Assembly: GCF_024171895.1 (NCBI RefSeq)
Contig: NZ_JAMTCQ010000010.1
Location: 248,001 to 312,000, forward strand
Length of the DNA stretch: 64,000 bases
Source: Prauserella halophila
Lineage (GTDB): Bacteria > Actinomycetota > Actinomycetes > Mycobacteriales > Pseudonocardiaceae
Reading direction: 5' to 3'
Made by a program: the position numbers and the translations under genes. Positions 1 through 9,133 of this stretch are shown one piece after another (within the stretch, counting starts at the first letter, position 1; each line of letters begins with the position of its first letter). The notes beneath the pieces were generated by a model that worked only from the letters and a program-made list of their open reading frames with translations, was not told the origin of the DNA and ran no database searches.

Positions 1-1
1 T

Positions 2-319
2 GCCGGTGAGGGCCGCGGCGCGCTGGGCACGGTGCTCGCCGAAGCGTCCGTCCGCGTGCACGCCTCGGTCAGCAGGCTCGTGCTCGGCAAGGACAACGCC
101 GACTTCCTCGGCCTGCCGAACGATCCGATCGCGCAGGGAGCCGTGGTCGCGGGTGCGGCCGCCAACTTCGCCGCCGAGAGTGTGCGCCGCGTCGTGCCCG
201 GCGCGACGGCGGTGCAGCAGCGCATCGGCGAGCTCGGGCGCAGGCAGTACCTGCGCAGGCTCGGCTCGCTGTTCCGGATCGACGGCACGTACGCACGGCA
301 TATGCGTCCCGCGGCGTGA
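2..319 (+). CDS. C-terminal part of an unidentified protein (5' end outside window)
   Basis: An open frame enters from the left edge and ends at a TGA 24 bases before dcd. About 105 residues are visible. They are alanine/arginine-rich and predicted mostly helical, ending in a basic tail around YLRRLGSLFRIDGTYARHM. The start codon lies outside the window; the internal GTG at 32 is unlikely to be the true start because the frame stays open upstream. I do not recognise a family from this fragment. Short spacing suggests possible co-transcription with dcd. Confidence 0.55.
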   Translation, partial: AGEGRGALGTVLAEASVRVHASVSRLVLGKDNADFLGLPNDPIAQGAVVAGAAANFAAESVRRVVPGATAVQQRIGELGRRQYLRRLGSLFRIDGTYARHMRPAA

Positions 320-343
320 GCACCGCAGGGATAGGGTGGGTCC

Positions 344-925
344 GTGCTGCTCAGTGACCGCGACCTCCGCAAGGAGCTCGACGCAGGCCGGCTCGCCGTC
401 GACCCGTACGGGCCGCAGATGCTTCAGCCGTCGAGTATCGACGTGCGCCTCGACCGGTTCTTCCGCGTCTTCGACAACACGAGGTACACGCACATCGACC
501 CGTCGTTGCAGCAGGACGAGCTCACCTCGCTCGTCGAGAAGACCGAGGGCGAAGCGTTCGTACTGCATCCGGGCGAGTTCGTGCTCGGATCGACGTTCGA
601 GCTGTTCAGCCTGCCCGACGACCTCGCGGGCCGGCTCGAAGGCAAATCGTCGCTCGGCAGACTCGGCCTGCTGACACACTCGACCGCCGGATTCATCGAC
701 CCCGGATTCGACGGGCACATCACGCTCGAACTGTCGAACGTCGCGAACCTGCCGATCACGCTGTGGCCCGGTATGAAGATCGGCCAGCTGTGCCTGTTCC
801 GGCTCACCAGCTCGGCCGAACACCCGTACGGCTCCAGCGCGGCCGGTTCCAAGTACCAGGGACAGCGCGGCCCCACGCCCAGCCGCGCGTACCGCAACTT
901 CGACCGCATCGACACCGCGCGCTGA
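344..925 (+). CDS. dcd: dCTP deaminase
   Basis: Deaminates dCTP in the cytoplasm, feeding dUTP/dUMP into thymidylate synthesis. The 193-residue length is normal for the family. Visible hallmarks are the N-terminal [11 protein letters not shown], the [10 protein letters not shown] nucleotide-binding strand, the [23 protein letters not shown] core with the catalytic Glu-containing strand [10 protein letters not shown], and the C-terminal [13 protein letters not shown] lid. Actinobacterial enzymes of this type are often bifunctional and also cleave dUTP to dUMP; that is known for relatives and not shown here. Start is GTG, with a purine-rich GGGTGGG upstream. The stop codon lies inside a 20-bp tandem duplication. 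Confidence 0.95.
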   Translation: MLLSDRDLRKELDAGRLAVDPYGPQMLQPSSIDVRLDRFFRVFDNTRYTHIDPSLQQDELTSLVEKTEGEAFVLHPGEFVLGSTFELFSLPDDLAGRLEGKSSLGRLGLLTHSTAGFIDPGFDGHITLELSNVANLPITLWPGMKIGQLCLFRLTSSAEHPYGSSAAGSKYQGQRGPTPSRAYRNFDRIDTAR

Positions 926-960
926 GGGTCGAGACCACGCGCTGAGGGTCGAGACCACGC
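921..960 (+). repeat. 20-bp tandem duplication spanning the dcd stop codon
   Basis: Two perfect copies of a 20-base unit starting GCTGAGGGTCGAG occupy 921-940 and 941-960. The TGA stop of dcd is in the first copy, so the last Arg codon and stop are duplicated downstream. Seen directly. Confidence 0.9.
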
Positions 961-1065
961 TCGACCCCGTTCCTGTGGCCGGGCGCGACGGCGTCGAAGA
1001 CGTGTGACTGATCGTTCTCACAGATCGGTTCGCTAAATCACCCGTTGGTGGTAGCTTGCCTGGTC

Positions 1066-1878
1066 GTGGTTACCCCGACCCCCCGATCCCGCACCGCGAT
1101 GGTGACACTCAGCGTGCTCGTCGGTGTCGCGGGCGCCGTCGGCGGTCACCTGCTGTGGCCGGGCACCGACGCGTCCGACACGGCGCAGGTCGCAGGGCCG
1201 AGCAATGGTCTGGAACGGCGGTCACCCGAACATCCGCCCACCGATCCGGCCGACCAGCAGGGCGGACCGGGTGCCGAGGCATCCGTGGGACCCGCTCCCG
1301 CGACGTCGTCCGTCTCGCTGCCCGGCAACGAACCCACCACGACCACCGTCGAGCCGTCGCCGCCCGCCACCACGTCCGCGCCGCCGGAGACACCGGACAG
1401 CTCGGAAACCTCCGAGGTCTCGACCACGCCGACGACGAACCCGTCCACGTCGGCATCGGACACCACGTCGCCGACGACCTCCCCCGCGACCACCTCCGAG
1501 AGCCGGAGCGAACTGCCTGCCCACGAGCTCGCGCGGTACATCAACGAGGAACGCGAGGTCGCGGGTTGCTCCCCCGCCCGCGTTGCCCCGGAACTCGACG
1601 AGTCCGCGCAGGCGCACAGCGACGACATGTCCGAGCACGGGCGGTTGTCGCACGAATCGTCGGACGGCACGTCGTTCGAGGACCGCGTCGAATCGTACGG
1701 TTACGACGACCCCGCGGCCGAGAACCTCGCGATGGGCGTCACGTCCGCGCGCGCCGTCGTCGACAACTGGATGTCCCAGGACGCCCACCGGGCCAACATC
1801 ACCGACTGTGACGCCACGGCTCTCGGCGTCGGTCTCAACGAGGACGGCTGGTACTGGACCCTCGACCTCGGCTACTGA
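1066..1878 (+). CDS. Secreted or membrane-anchored CAP (SCP/PR-1-like) domain protein
   Basis: About 270 residues. An N-terminal hydrophobic segment (TLSVLVGVAGAVGGHLL) acts as signal or anchor. A Pro/Ser/Thr-rich, low-complexity linker of roughly 100 residues follows, then a C-terminal CAP domain from ELARYINEEREVAGC. The CAP signature is seen in AQAHSDDMSEHGRLSHES, AENLAMG and NWMSQDAHRANITDC, with the family His/Glu residues. Function in bacteria is poorly defined; an extracytoplasmic cell-wall role is likely. I prefer GTG 1066 over TTG 1045 because the TTG has no ribosome site. It converges with the acyl-CoA dehydrogenase gene across a palindromic repeat. Confidence 0.85.
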   Translation: MVTPTPRSRTAMVTLSVLVGVAGAVGGHLLWPGTDASDTAQVAGPSNGLERRSPEHPPTDPADQQGGPGAEASVGPAPATSSVSLPGNEPTTTTVEPSPPATTSAPPETPDSSETSEVSTTPTTNPSTSASDTTSPTTSPATTSESRSELPAHELARYINEEREVAGCSPARVAPELDESAQAHSDDMSEHGRLSHESSDGTSFEDRVESYGYDDPAAENLAMGVTSARAVVDNWMSQDAHRANITDCDATALGVGLNEDGWYWTLDLGY

Positions 1879-1905
1879 GCGTGGTGGTCGGGCCGGTGGG
1901 TTGGC

Positions 1906-1959
1906 GCCCCCAAGGGCACCTTCGGGGCGCCCAACGCCCCCAAGGTGCCCTTCGGGGCA
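1906..1959. repeat. Intergenic double stem-loop repeat, copy A
   Basis: Two 23-base hairpins of the form GCCCCnAAGG-GCA-CCTTCGGGGC, the second being the reverse complement of the first, flank a 7-base spacer (GCCCAAC). It sits between the convergent CAP and acyl-CoA dehydrogenase genes and could act as a bidirectional terminator. Related copies lie near 28996, 34202, 42793, 50503, 59379 and 61661. Confidence 0.85.
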
Positions 1960-1983
1960 CAAGACCCTCACTCGGGTGGGCGG

Positions 1984-3612
1984 TCAGTCGTTCGGGGTGA
2001 CGCGGCTCAGGATGCGGTTCGTGTCGACACCGGTGGGCAGCGTGCCGAAGGCCGTGCCCCGGTCGCCCGCCAGCCGGGAGGCGCAGAACGCGTCGGCCAC
2101 CGCCTCGTCGCCGCGGCGCACCAGCAGCGATCCCTGCAGCACCAGCGCCAGCCGTTCGACCAGCCTGCGCGCGCGATACTCCACATCGGACAGGTCGGCG
2201 AGTTCCTTGCGCACGCCGGCGATCGCCTCGTCCAGCCGTCCGTCCGCACCGGACGCCGCGTCGAGCTCGGCGACCAGCGCCTCCACCGAATCCGGCTGCT
2301 TCGCCATGGCGCGCAACGTGTCCAGCGCCGCGACGTTGCCCGAACCCTCCCAGATCGACGACAACGGCGACTCGCGGAACAGGCGCGGCATGCCCGACTC
2401 CTCGACATAACCGTTGCCACCGAGGCATTCCAGCGCCTCGGCCGCATGCGCAGGCGCCCGCTTGCACACCCAGTACTTCGTCACCGCCAAGGCCAGCCGC
2501 CGGAACGCCGCCTCGCCGTCGTCGGTCGCCGCACGATCGCTCGCCCCCGCCAGGCGCATCGCCACCAGGGTCGCCGCCTCCGACTCGACGGCCAGATCCG
2601 CCAGCACGTTCGCCATCGCAGGCTGGTCGGCCAGCCGGGTGCCGAACGTCGACCGGTGCCGCGCGTGATGCGCCGCCCGCGCCGTGCCGTAGCGCATCCC
2701 CGCCGCACCGCCGATGGTGCAGTCCAGGCGCGTGTTCGACACCATCTCGATGATCGTGCGGACCCCGCGGCCCTCCTCGCCGACGAGCCACCCGATTGCG
2801 CCGTCGTACTCGATCTCGGCCGACGCGTTGGACTTGTTGCCCAGCTTGTCCTTGAGCCGCTGCAGGTGGATGGTGTTGCGCGAACCGTCCGGCAGCACGC
2901 GTGGCAGCAGGAAACACGACAGCCCGCCCGGTGCCTGCGCCAGCGTGAGGAACACGTCCGACATCGGCGCCGACGTGAACCACTTGTGGCCCGTGAGCGC
3001 ATACGAGCCGTCGCCGGCCGGAGCCGCGGTCGTCGTGTTGGCGCGCACGTCCGAGCCGCCCTGCTTCTCCGTCATCGACATGCCCGCGATGAGGCCGCGC
3101 TTGCTCGCCGGCACGCGCAGGCCGTAGTCGTACTCGCGCGCGGCGAGCAGCGGTTCGTACGCGGCGGCGAGCTCCGGGCTGTGCCGCAGCGTCGGCACCG
3201 CCGAGTAGGTCATCGAGATCGGGCACGTGTGGCCTGCCTCGTTCTGGCTCCACACGTAGAACTTCGCCGCCCGGGCCACGTGCGCGCCCGGTCGCGGGTC
3301 CTGCCACGGCGTGGCGTGCAGGCCGTGCGACACGGCCACGTCCATCAGGTCGTGCCAGTGCGGATGGAACTCCACCTCGTCGATGCGATGACCCACTCGG
3401 TCGTGGGTGCGCAGGACGGGCGGGTTCTCGTTCGCCAGCCTGCCCCACTCCTGCACGCGCTCGCTGCCGGCGAGCCTGCTGAGTTCGTGCACCTCGTCGG
3501 CGGCCCAGTTCGCTCCCTCGTGTTCCAGGGCGGCGAGCAGCGTCGGGTCGTCGGCGACGTCGTGGCCGGTCAGTTGCGGTACCTGGTTCGTCACGTCATG
3601 GGTTGCCGGCAT
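1984..3612 (-). CDS. AidB-like acyl-CoA dehydrogenase family protein
   Basis: 542 residues, close to the length of E. coli AidB (about 540) and longer than ordinary acyl-CoA dehydrogenases (about 385). The flavin-binding motif MTEKQGGSDVR, the middle beta-domain (TGHKWFTSAPMSD) and the C-terminal LGGNGYVEESGMPRLFRE are clear. AidB-type proteins bind FAD and DNA and are part of the adaptive response to alkylation in E. coli, though many actinobacterial relatives are annotated simply as acyl-CoA dehydrogenases; the substrate here is unknown. The ATG lies inside the end of the upstream tetR gene (17-base overlap), so the two are co-transcribed and probably co-regulated. Confidence 0.88.
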   Translation of the reverse strand: MPATHDVTNQVPQLTGHDVADDPTLLAALEHEGANWAADEVHELSRLAGSERVQEWGRLANENPPVLRTHDRVGHRIDEVEFHPHWHDLMDVAVSHGLHATPWQDPRPGAHVARAAKFYVWSQNEAGHTCPISMTYSAVPTLRHSPELAAAYEPLLAAREYDYGLRVPASKRGLIAGMSMTEKQGGSDVRANTTTAAPAGDGSYALTGHKWFTSAPMSDVFLTLAQAPGGLSCFLLPRVLPDGSRNTIHLQRLKDKLGNKSNASAEIEYDGAIGWLVGEEGRGVRTIIEMVSNTRLDCTIGGAAGMRYGTARAAHHARHRSTFGTRLADQPAMANVLADLAVESEAATLVAMRLAGASDRAATDDGEAAFRRLALAVTKYWVCKRAPAHAAEALECLGGNGYVEESGMPRLFRESPLSSIWEGSGNVAALDTLRAMAKQPDSVEALVAELDAASGADGRLDEAIAGVRKELADLSDVEYRARRLVERLALVLQGSLLVRRGDEAVADAFCASRLAGDRGTAFGTLPTGVDTNRILSRVTPND

Positions 3613-4225
3613 CGGGGGCTCCTAGGGCTCGCAGGGTGAAGGTGGGCAGTTCGCCGACGGCGCCCTCGCTGCCCGAGGTCAGCGGTCCGATCATGACCTC
3701 GGCGACGGCGCCGACGATCGCGGCGGCGGTGAGCGGGGCCTGCTGGGGCGGCAAGGTGCCGTCCCGCACGCCCTCGGTGATCCTGGCCGCGATGACGTCG
3801 CGGAACGCGCGGCGGAACACGATGCGTTCGGCCTCGACGGGCGTGTCCACCGGTTCCGCGAGCAGCGCGTACGCGAGGGTCGGGGCCTTGAGTGCACGCG
3901 CGGCGAACGTGTCGACGACGGCGACGACGCGTTCGCCTGCCGATCCCGGCTGCTGCGCCGCACGTTCGACCGCCTCGACCTCCCGTGTCACGAGCTGGCG
4001 GAACAGTTCGGCGACCAGCTCGGCCTTGCTGGGGAAATGCCGGTAGACGCTGCCGGTGGCCACGCCCGCGTCCTGGGCGACGGCGACCACGGAGCAGCCC
4101 GCATAGCCGCGGGTGGCGAGCAGTTCGACGGCTGCATCGAGGATCGCGGCGCGTTGGGAGTCCATGCGTGCCTGGACCTTCGGGGTGCGGCGGTACACCA
4201 TGCCAAGAAGTGAACCACTATTCAT
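3596..4225 (-). CDS. TetR-family transcriptional regulator
   Basis: About 209 residues. The N-terminal helix-turn-helix reads RAAILDAAVELLATRGYAG..VAQDAGVATGSVYRHFPSKAELVAELF, classic TetR; the C-terminal half is the ligand domain. It overlaps the start of the AidB-like gene, so it probably controls that gene and itself. Start uncertain: ATG 4225 has an AAGG four bases upstream, whereas ATG 4201 has no evident ribosome site but starts closer to the HTH. Divergent from the phytase-like gene. Ligand unknown. Confidence 0.88.
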   Translation of the reverse strand: MNSGSLLGMVYRRTPKVQARMDSQRAAILDAAVELLATRGYAGCSVVAVAQDAGVATGSVYRHFPSKAELVAELFRQLVTREVEAVERAAQQPGSAGERVVAVVDTFAARALKAPTLAYALLAEPVDTPVEAERIVFRRAFRDVIAARITEGVRDGTLPPQQAPLTAAAIVGAVAEVMIGPLTSGSEGAVGELPTFTLRALGAPDAGNP

Positions 4226-4226
4226 A

Positions 4227-4239
4227 CCTTGAGGCAAGG
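4227..4239. promoter_or_regulatory. Candidate TetR operator (CCTTG-AGG-CAAGG)
   Basis: A perfect 5-base inverted repeat with a 3-base centre lies directly at the start of tetR in the divergent intergenic region. Position and symmetry suit autoregulation. No experimental or comparative support is available from the sequence alone. Confidence 0.35.
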
Positions 4240-4350
4240 GCTCCGCCGGCCGATGGCGCACCGGGCGCCCGGCTCGCGGTCACAGGCATCGGTATGCGGC
4301 GTTCGTGTCGCGTTCAGTCCGATAACACCCGAACGGGCTACAAAACTCGG

Positions 4351-6687
4351 GTGCGAAACAGAAACCGATTCCTCGCCTGCGCGGCGACCGTCGCGCTGAC
4401 AGCCGTCCTGGCGCCGACAGCGACGGCGAGCGTGCCCTCCCACCCCGGCGAACACTTCGTGCGCACGGCGACGATGCCCGTGTACGAGAACTCCTCGCCC
4501 GACCAGGAAACCGCGGCCGAGATCTCGGCGGTGACCCCGGACGGCCGCACGGTCGTATACACCGACTCACCCGCCGAGCGCATCGGCTTCGCGAATCTCG
4601 TGCGGCGCAGCTCCGTCGAGCCCGCGGGAACCCTCGACCTACCGGGCGAGCCCACGTCCGTCGACGTCGTCGGCGGGCTGGCGCTCGTCGCCGTGAACAC
4701 CTCGGCGAGCTATACCGAGCCGTCGGGTGTGCTCGAGGTCGTCGACATCGACGCACGGTCCGTCGTCGCGAGCCACGACCTCGGCGGCCAGCCCGACGCG
4801 ATCGACATCTCCTCCGACGGCCGGCACGCTGCCGTGGCCATCGAGAACGAGCGCGACGAGGACCTCGATGACGGTGCGATCCCGCAGCAGCCTGCCGGGT
4901 TCCTCGACATCGTCGACCTCGACGGTGCACCCGCGGACTGGCAAGTGCGCAAGACCGACCTGACCGGGCTCGCCGACGTGGCACCGAGCGACCCCGAACC
5001 CGAGTACGTCTCGATCAACGCGCGCGGCGAGGTCGCCGTGACGCTGCAGGAGAACAACCACATCGCGGTCGTCGACCTCGTCAGCGGCGACGTGCGCAGC
5101 GACTTCAGCGCCGGCACGGCGACGGTCCGCGGCGTCGACACCACCGAGGACGGCACGATCGAGCGCGACGGCACGGTCGAGGGGCCGCGCGAGCCCGACT
5201 CGGTCGGCTGGCTCGACGACGACACCCTCGCGACCGCCGACGAAGGCGACTACGAGGGCGGCACCCGCACGTGGACCGCGTTCGACGCCCGCACCGGTGA
5301 CGTCGTGTACAGCTCGGGCGTCGAGTTGGAGGAACTCGCCATCTCGTACGGCCAGTACCCGGAGCACCGCGCGGAGAACAAGGGCGTCGAACCGGAGGGA
5401 CTGGCGGTCGCCACATACGGCAAGCACCGCTACGCGTTCGTCGCGCTCGAACGCGCCAACCTCGTCGCCGTGTACAACGTGGACGATCCGCGGCGGCCGC
5501 AGCTGGTGCAGGGACTGCCCACCGGCGTCGCACCCGAGGGCGTGCTGCCCGTGCCGCAACGCGGCGGGCTCGTCGTCTCCGCCGAGGAGGATGACGCCGA
5601 GGACGGCGTGCGTTCCTCGCTCAGCCGGTACCAGCTGACGCGCAAGCCGCTTGCGGCGTCGCTCAAGCACAACGAGGGCACGCCGTCGATCGTCTCCGAC
5701 GGCATCGGATTCGGTGCGCTGTCCGGGCTTTCCGCAGTTCCCCGCAAGCCAGGAGTGCCCGGCAAGCCAGGAGTACCCGGCAAGCCAGGAGTACCCGGCA
5801 AGCCAGGAGTGCCCGGCAAGCCAGGAATGCCCGGCAAGCCAGGAATGCCCGGCAAGTCAGGAGTGCCCGGCAAGTCAGGAGCGCCCCGCGATCCGGGCGA
5901 GGTCGTGGCCGTCACCGACGACGCGTACACGCCGAGCCGCGTGCTCACCGTCGACACCGCCTCGCACCCGGCCCGCGTGACGGGCGAGCTGCCCGTCACG
6001 CGCGACGGCGAGCCTGCCACCTACGACGCCGAGGGCATCGCCGCCCGCGCCGACGGCGGTTACTGGCTCGCGACCGAGGGCAAGCCGGCCGAGGGCATCC
6101 GAAACCTGCTCGTCGACGTCGATTCCGGCGGTGAGGTGCGCCGCGAGATCGCGCTTCCCGGCGAGATCGCCGACGGAGCCGAGAAGCACGGCTTCGAAGG
6201 CGTGGCCGTGTCCGGTGAGCACGTGTGGGTCGCCGTGCAGCGCGAGTGGGCCGACAACGAGCAGGGGCGGACCACGCTCGCCCGCTACACGCCCGCGACC
6301 GGGAGGTGGGCGTTCGCGGCCTACCCGCTCGACGCTGCGCCGGCCAGCGGCTGGATCGGTGTGTCCGAGCTGACCCCGCTCGGCGACGGGCGGCTGCTCG
6401 TGCTCGAACGGGACAACCAGCGGGGCGCGAACGCACGGACCAAGAAGCTCTACGAGGTCGACGTCTCGACCGTCTCCCCCGTGCCCGCGGGCGAGCCGAA
6501 ACCGGTGCTGCACAAGCGGTTCTCGCAGGATCTGCTGCCCGCGCTCGAAGCGGGTGGCGGCGTCGTGGCCGACAAACCGGAAGGCCTCGCGGTGACCGCA
6601 GACGGCCGCCTCGTGGGCGCCGTCGACAACGACGGTCTCGACGACGCGCCCGGCGAGTCCGTCCTGCTGCGGCTCGGACACGCCTGA
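4351..6687 (+). CDS. Secreted esterase-like/phytase-like beta-propeller protein with collagen-like insert
   Basis: Starts at GTG 4351, giving 778 residues with a clear signal peptide ([20 protein letters not shown], cleavage near APTATA). The N-terminal half looks like a beta-propeller (repeated Vx[25 protein letters not shown]). The C-terminal part ([55 protein letters not shown]) matches the esterase-like activity of phytase family. Residues about 466-512 are a perfect Gly-X-Y collagen-like tract of GKPGVP hexapeptides. Likely exported; a substrate cannot be named. Ends before a strong hairpin terminator. Confidence 0.82.
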   Translation: MRNRNRFLACAATVALTAVLAPTATASVPSHPGEHFVRTATMPVYENSSPDQETAAEISAVTPDGRTVVYTDSPAERIGFANLVRRSSVEPAGTLDLPGEPTSVDVVGGLALVAVNTSASYTEPSGVLEVVDIDARSVVASHDLGGQPDAIDISSDGRHAAVAIENERDEDLDDGAIPQQPAGFLDIVDLDGAPADWQVRKTDLTGLADVAPSDPEPEYVSINARGEVAVTLQENNHIAVVDLVSGDVRSDFSAGTATVRGVDTTEDGTIERDGTVEGPREPDSVGWLDDDTLATADEGDYEGGTRTWTAFDARTGDVVYSSGVELEELAISYGQYPEHRAENKGVEPEGLAVATYGKHRYAFVALERANLVAVYNVDDPRRPQLVQGLPTGVAPEGVLPVPQRGGLVVSAEEDDAEDGVRSSLSRYQLTRKPLAASLKHNEGTPSIVSDGIGFGALSGLSAVPRKPGVPGKPGVPGKPGVPGKPGVPGKPGMPGKPGMPGKSGVPGKSGAPRDPGEVVAVTDDAYTPSRVLTVDTASHPARVTGELPVTRDGEPATYDAEGIAARADGGYWLATEGKPAEGIRNLLVDVDSGGEVRREIALPGEIADGAEKHGFEGVAVSGEHVWVAVQREWADNEQGRTTLARYTPATGRWAFAAYPLDAAPASGWIGVSELTPLGDGRLLVLERDNQRGANARTKKLYEVDVSTVSPVPAGEPKPVLHKRFSQDLLPALEAGGGVVADKPEGLAVTADGRLVGAVDNDGLDDAPGESVLLRLGHA
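5746..5886 (+). repeat. 18-bp minisatellite encoding collagen-like (GKPGVP)n
   Basis: Nearly eight copies of an 18-base unit (GGCAAGCCAGGAGTACCC and variants) encode [18 protein letters not shown], keeping Gly at every third residue. Seen directly in frame inside the phytase-like gene. Confidence 0.95.
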
Positions 6688-6700
6688 CAGCCGACACGAA

Positions 6701-6733
6701 AGGGGCCGGCGGTTCGACGAACCGCCGGCCCCT
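6701..6733. terminator. Strong bidirectional hairpin terminator
   Basis: A 14-15 bp GC-rich stem, AGGGGCCGGCGGTT with its complement, closes a short loop between the convergent phytase-like and etfD genes. Confidence 0.85.
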
Positions 6734-6750
6734 CTTCTGTCACGTTCCGG

Positions 6751-8973
6751 TCAGGACTCCGCGGGTTCCGGTTCCGAATCCGCGGCGGCCGGTTCGTTGT
6801 CACCGTCCCGTTTGACCGCGGACAGCAACAGCTGCGACACGTCGAGGACCTCGAGGTCCTCGCTCGCCGTTCCGTCGCTCTGGCGCGAGGTGACACCGTC
6901 GTTGAGCATCACGCGGCAGAACGGGCAGCCCGTCGCGATCTTCGACGGAGCGGTGCCGAGCGCTTCGTCGACACGCTCGACGTTGATCCGCTTGCCGATC
7001 TGCTCCTCCATCCACATGCGAGCACCACCGGCACCGCAGCACATGGACCGGTCACCGTGCCGCGGCATCTCGCGCAGATTCGCGCCCGCGGCGTCGGCGA
7101 GCTCACGCGGCGCCTCGTACACCTGGTTGTGGCGGCCGAGGAAGCACGGGTCGTGGTAGGTGATGTCCTGCGCGACCGGCGCCATCGGCGTCAGCCGCTT
7201 CTCCCGCACGAGCCGGTTGAGCAGCTGCGTGTGGTGCACGACCTCGTAGTTGCCGCCGAGGTCCGGGTACTCGTTGGCCAGCGTGTTGAAGCAGTGCGCA
7301 CACGTGACGACGATCTTGCGCTTGGCGGGTTCGACATCCTCGAACACCGAGTTCAGCACCTCGACGTTCTGCTGCGCGAGCATCTGGAACACGAACTCGT
7401 TGCCCGCGCGGCGAGCCGGGTCACCGGTGCACGTCTCCTCCGGCCCGAGCACCGTGTACTTGACGTCGGCCAGGTGCAGCAGCTCGGCCACCGCACGCGT
7501 GGTCTTCTTCGCACGGTCCTCGAACGCACCGGCGCAGCCGACCCAGAACAGGTACTCGGCGTCACCGAACTCACCGTCGAACACCGGCACCTCGAAGTCG
7601 AGGTCCTCGGCCCAGGCCATACGGTCCTTGGCGTTCTGACCCCACGGGTTGCCCTTGTTCTCCAGGTTCTTGAACAGCGAGTTCAGCTCGGTCGGGAAGT
7701 CCGACTCGATCATCACCTGGTACCGGCGCATGTCGACGATGTGGTCGACGTGCTCGATGTCGACGGGGCACTGCTCGACGCACGCGCCGCAGTTGGTGCA
7801 CGACCACAGCATGTCCGGGTCGATGACGCCGTTCGCCTCGGCGTCGCCGATCAGCGCACGCTCGGACTCGGCCAGCGCCAGCACGTCGATGCCGGCGTGC
7901 GGGTCGTCACCGGTCAGGCCGATCTCGTCGCCCGCCATGTCCTTCTTGCCGCCCTCCATCAGGTAGGGCGCCTTGGCGTAGGCGTGGTCGCGGAGCTGAG
8001 TGATCAGCATCTTCGGCGACAGCGGCTTGCCCGTGTTCCAGGCCGGGCACTGCGACTGGCAGCGACCGCACTCGGTGCAGGTCGAGAAGTCGAGCCAGCC
8101 CTTCCAGCTGAAGTCCTCGACCTGGCCCGCACCGAAGACGTCCTGCTCCGGGTCGGCCTCTTCGAAGTCGAGCGGTTTGCCGCCGCTCATCATCGGCTTG
8201 AGCGCGCCGAGTGCGACGCCGCCGTCGTCCTCACGCTTGAAGTAGATGTTGAAGAAGGCGCTGAACCGGTGCCAGGCGACACCCATCGTCAGGTACCGGC
8301 TGACGACGGCCAGCCAGAGCATGCCGGAGAGCAGCTTGCCCAGCGCCATGATCGACACGGCTGCGGTGCTGGCCGGCAGGATCTGCGCGAGCGGCTGCGT
8401 GAGGAAGCTCGACCACAGGGCCGGGTCCTCGATGCCACTGGAGATCTTGAACGTCTTGACACCGAGGATGCCGATGCCCTCGATGATCACCACGGCCTCG
8501 ACGAAGTAGGCGGCGGCGAAGTTCGAACCCTGGAACCGGGACTGCCGGTCGGCGCGGCGCGGGTGGTTGGCCTGGCGGATGATCGCCAGCGCGACACCAC
8601 CGGCCACGGTGCCGATGCCGAGCAGTTCGAGCAGCAGCTGCCACGGCGCCCAGTGGCCGATGATCGGCCACGCGAAGTGCGGGTCGAAGATCTCGCCGTA
8701 GGCCTCGAACAGTGCGAGCGAGCCCAGCAGGAAGCCCCACATCACGAGCCAGTGCCATGGCCCGACGCGCCGGAACTTGTTCATCCGCGTGTGGGCGGCG
8801 AACTCCTTGATCAGCGTCTTCATCCGCGGGACGAACGGTCCGTAGCGCGTGCCGTCCGGCTGCCCGAGTCGGATGATGCGCACCTGCCGGATGACGGCGG
8901 CGACGAACACACCCCAAGCGGCAATGCTGACGGCAACGCCGATCACGCCGAGCGTGATCTGCAATGCACCCAT
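6751..8973 (-). CDS. etfD: EtfD-like membrane iron-sulfur reductase (ETF:quinone electron transfer)
   Basis: About 740 residues. Roughly five N-terminal membrane helices (starting MGALQITLGVIGVAVSIAAW) are followed by two 4Fe-4S motifs, CTECGRCQSQCP near residue 300 and CTNCGACVEQCP near 391. Two CCG/heterodisulfide-reductase-type domains follow, with CAHCFNTLANEYPD, DPCFLGRHN and CCGAGGARMW. This architecture matches M. tuberculosis Rv0338c (EtfD), which passes electrons from acyl-CoA dehydrogenases via ETF to the membrane quinone pool. ATG 8973 has GAAAGG upstream. A TACT-GAGG-AGTA palindrome lies about 65 bases upstream. Confidence 0.87.
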   Translation of the reverse strand: MGALQITLGVIGVAVSIAAWGVFVAAVIRQVRIIRLGQPDGTRYGPFVPRMKTLIKEFAAHTRMNKFRRVGPWHWLVMWGFLLGSLALFEAYGEIFDPHFAWPIIGHWAPWQLLLELLGIGTVAGGVALAIIRQANHPRRADRQSRFQGSNFAAAYFVEAVVIIEGIGILGVKTFKISSGIEDPALWSSFLTQPLAQILPASTAAVSIMALGKLLSGMLWLAVVSRYLTMGVAWHRFSAFFNIYFKREDDGGVALGALKPMMSGGKPLDFEEADPEQDVFGAGQVEDFSWKGWLDFSTCTECGRCQSQCPAWNTGKPLSPKMLITQLRDHAYAKAPYLMEGGKKDMAGDEIGLTGDDPHAGIDVLALAESERALIGDAEANGVIDPDMLWSCTNCGACVEQCPVDIEHVDHIVDMRRYQVMIESDFPTELNSLFKNLENKGNPWGQNAKDRMAWAEDLDFEVPVFDGEFGDAEYLFWVGCAGAFEDRAKKTTRAVAELLHLADVKYTVLGPEETCTGDPARRAGNEFVFQMLAQQNVEVLNSVFEDVEPAKRKIVVTCAHCFNTLANEYPDLGGNYEVVHHTQLLNRLVREKRLTPMAPVAQDITYHDPCFLGRHNQVYEAPRELADAAGANLREMPRHGDRSMCCGAGGARMWMEEQIGKRINVERVDEALGTAPSKIATGCPFCRVMLNDGVTSRQSDGTASEDLEVLDVSQLLLSAVKRDGDNEPAAADSEPEPAES

Positions 8974-9037
8974 GATCGGGCCTTTCGGTTCGGTCTTCGT
9001 GGTGGGTGTCGGGAGGGTATCTCTTCCTCGTTCTCGT

Positions 9038-9052
9038 CCTACTGAGGAGTAA
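9038..9052. promoter_or_regulatory. Palindromic site TTACTCCTCAGTAGG upstream of etfD
   Basis: On the minus strand this reads TTACTC-CT-CAGTAGG, with TACT/AGTA arms. A near-identical site (TTACTCACAGTAGG) lies upstream of the SDR gene at 55415. Sites of TACTnnnnAGTA form are typical of TetR-family regulators of fatty-acid genes; that link is inference. Confidence 0.4.
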
Positions 9053-9070
9053 TGGATAAGAGACGCCCAA

Positions 9071-9109
9071 GTCCCACTGATGTGGCAGAAACCTCGCCAA
9101 TAGTGGGAC
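9071..9109. promoter_or_regulatory. Inverted repeat upstream of the SMR-tetR operon
   Basis: Perfect 8-base arms GTCCCACT (9071-9078) and AGTGGGAC (9102-9109) are separated by 23 bases, just before the SMR gene. It could be an operator for the co-transcribed TetR or a leader hairpin. Confidence 0.35.
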
Positions 9110-9133
9110 GAATGTTCAGGTATCTTGACGCCC

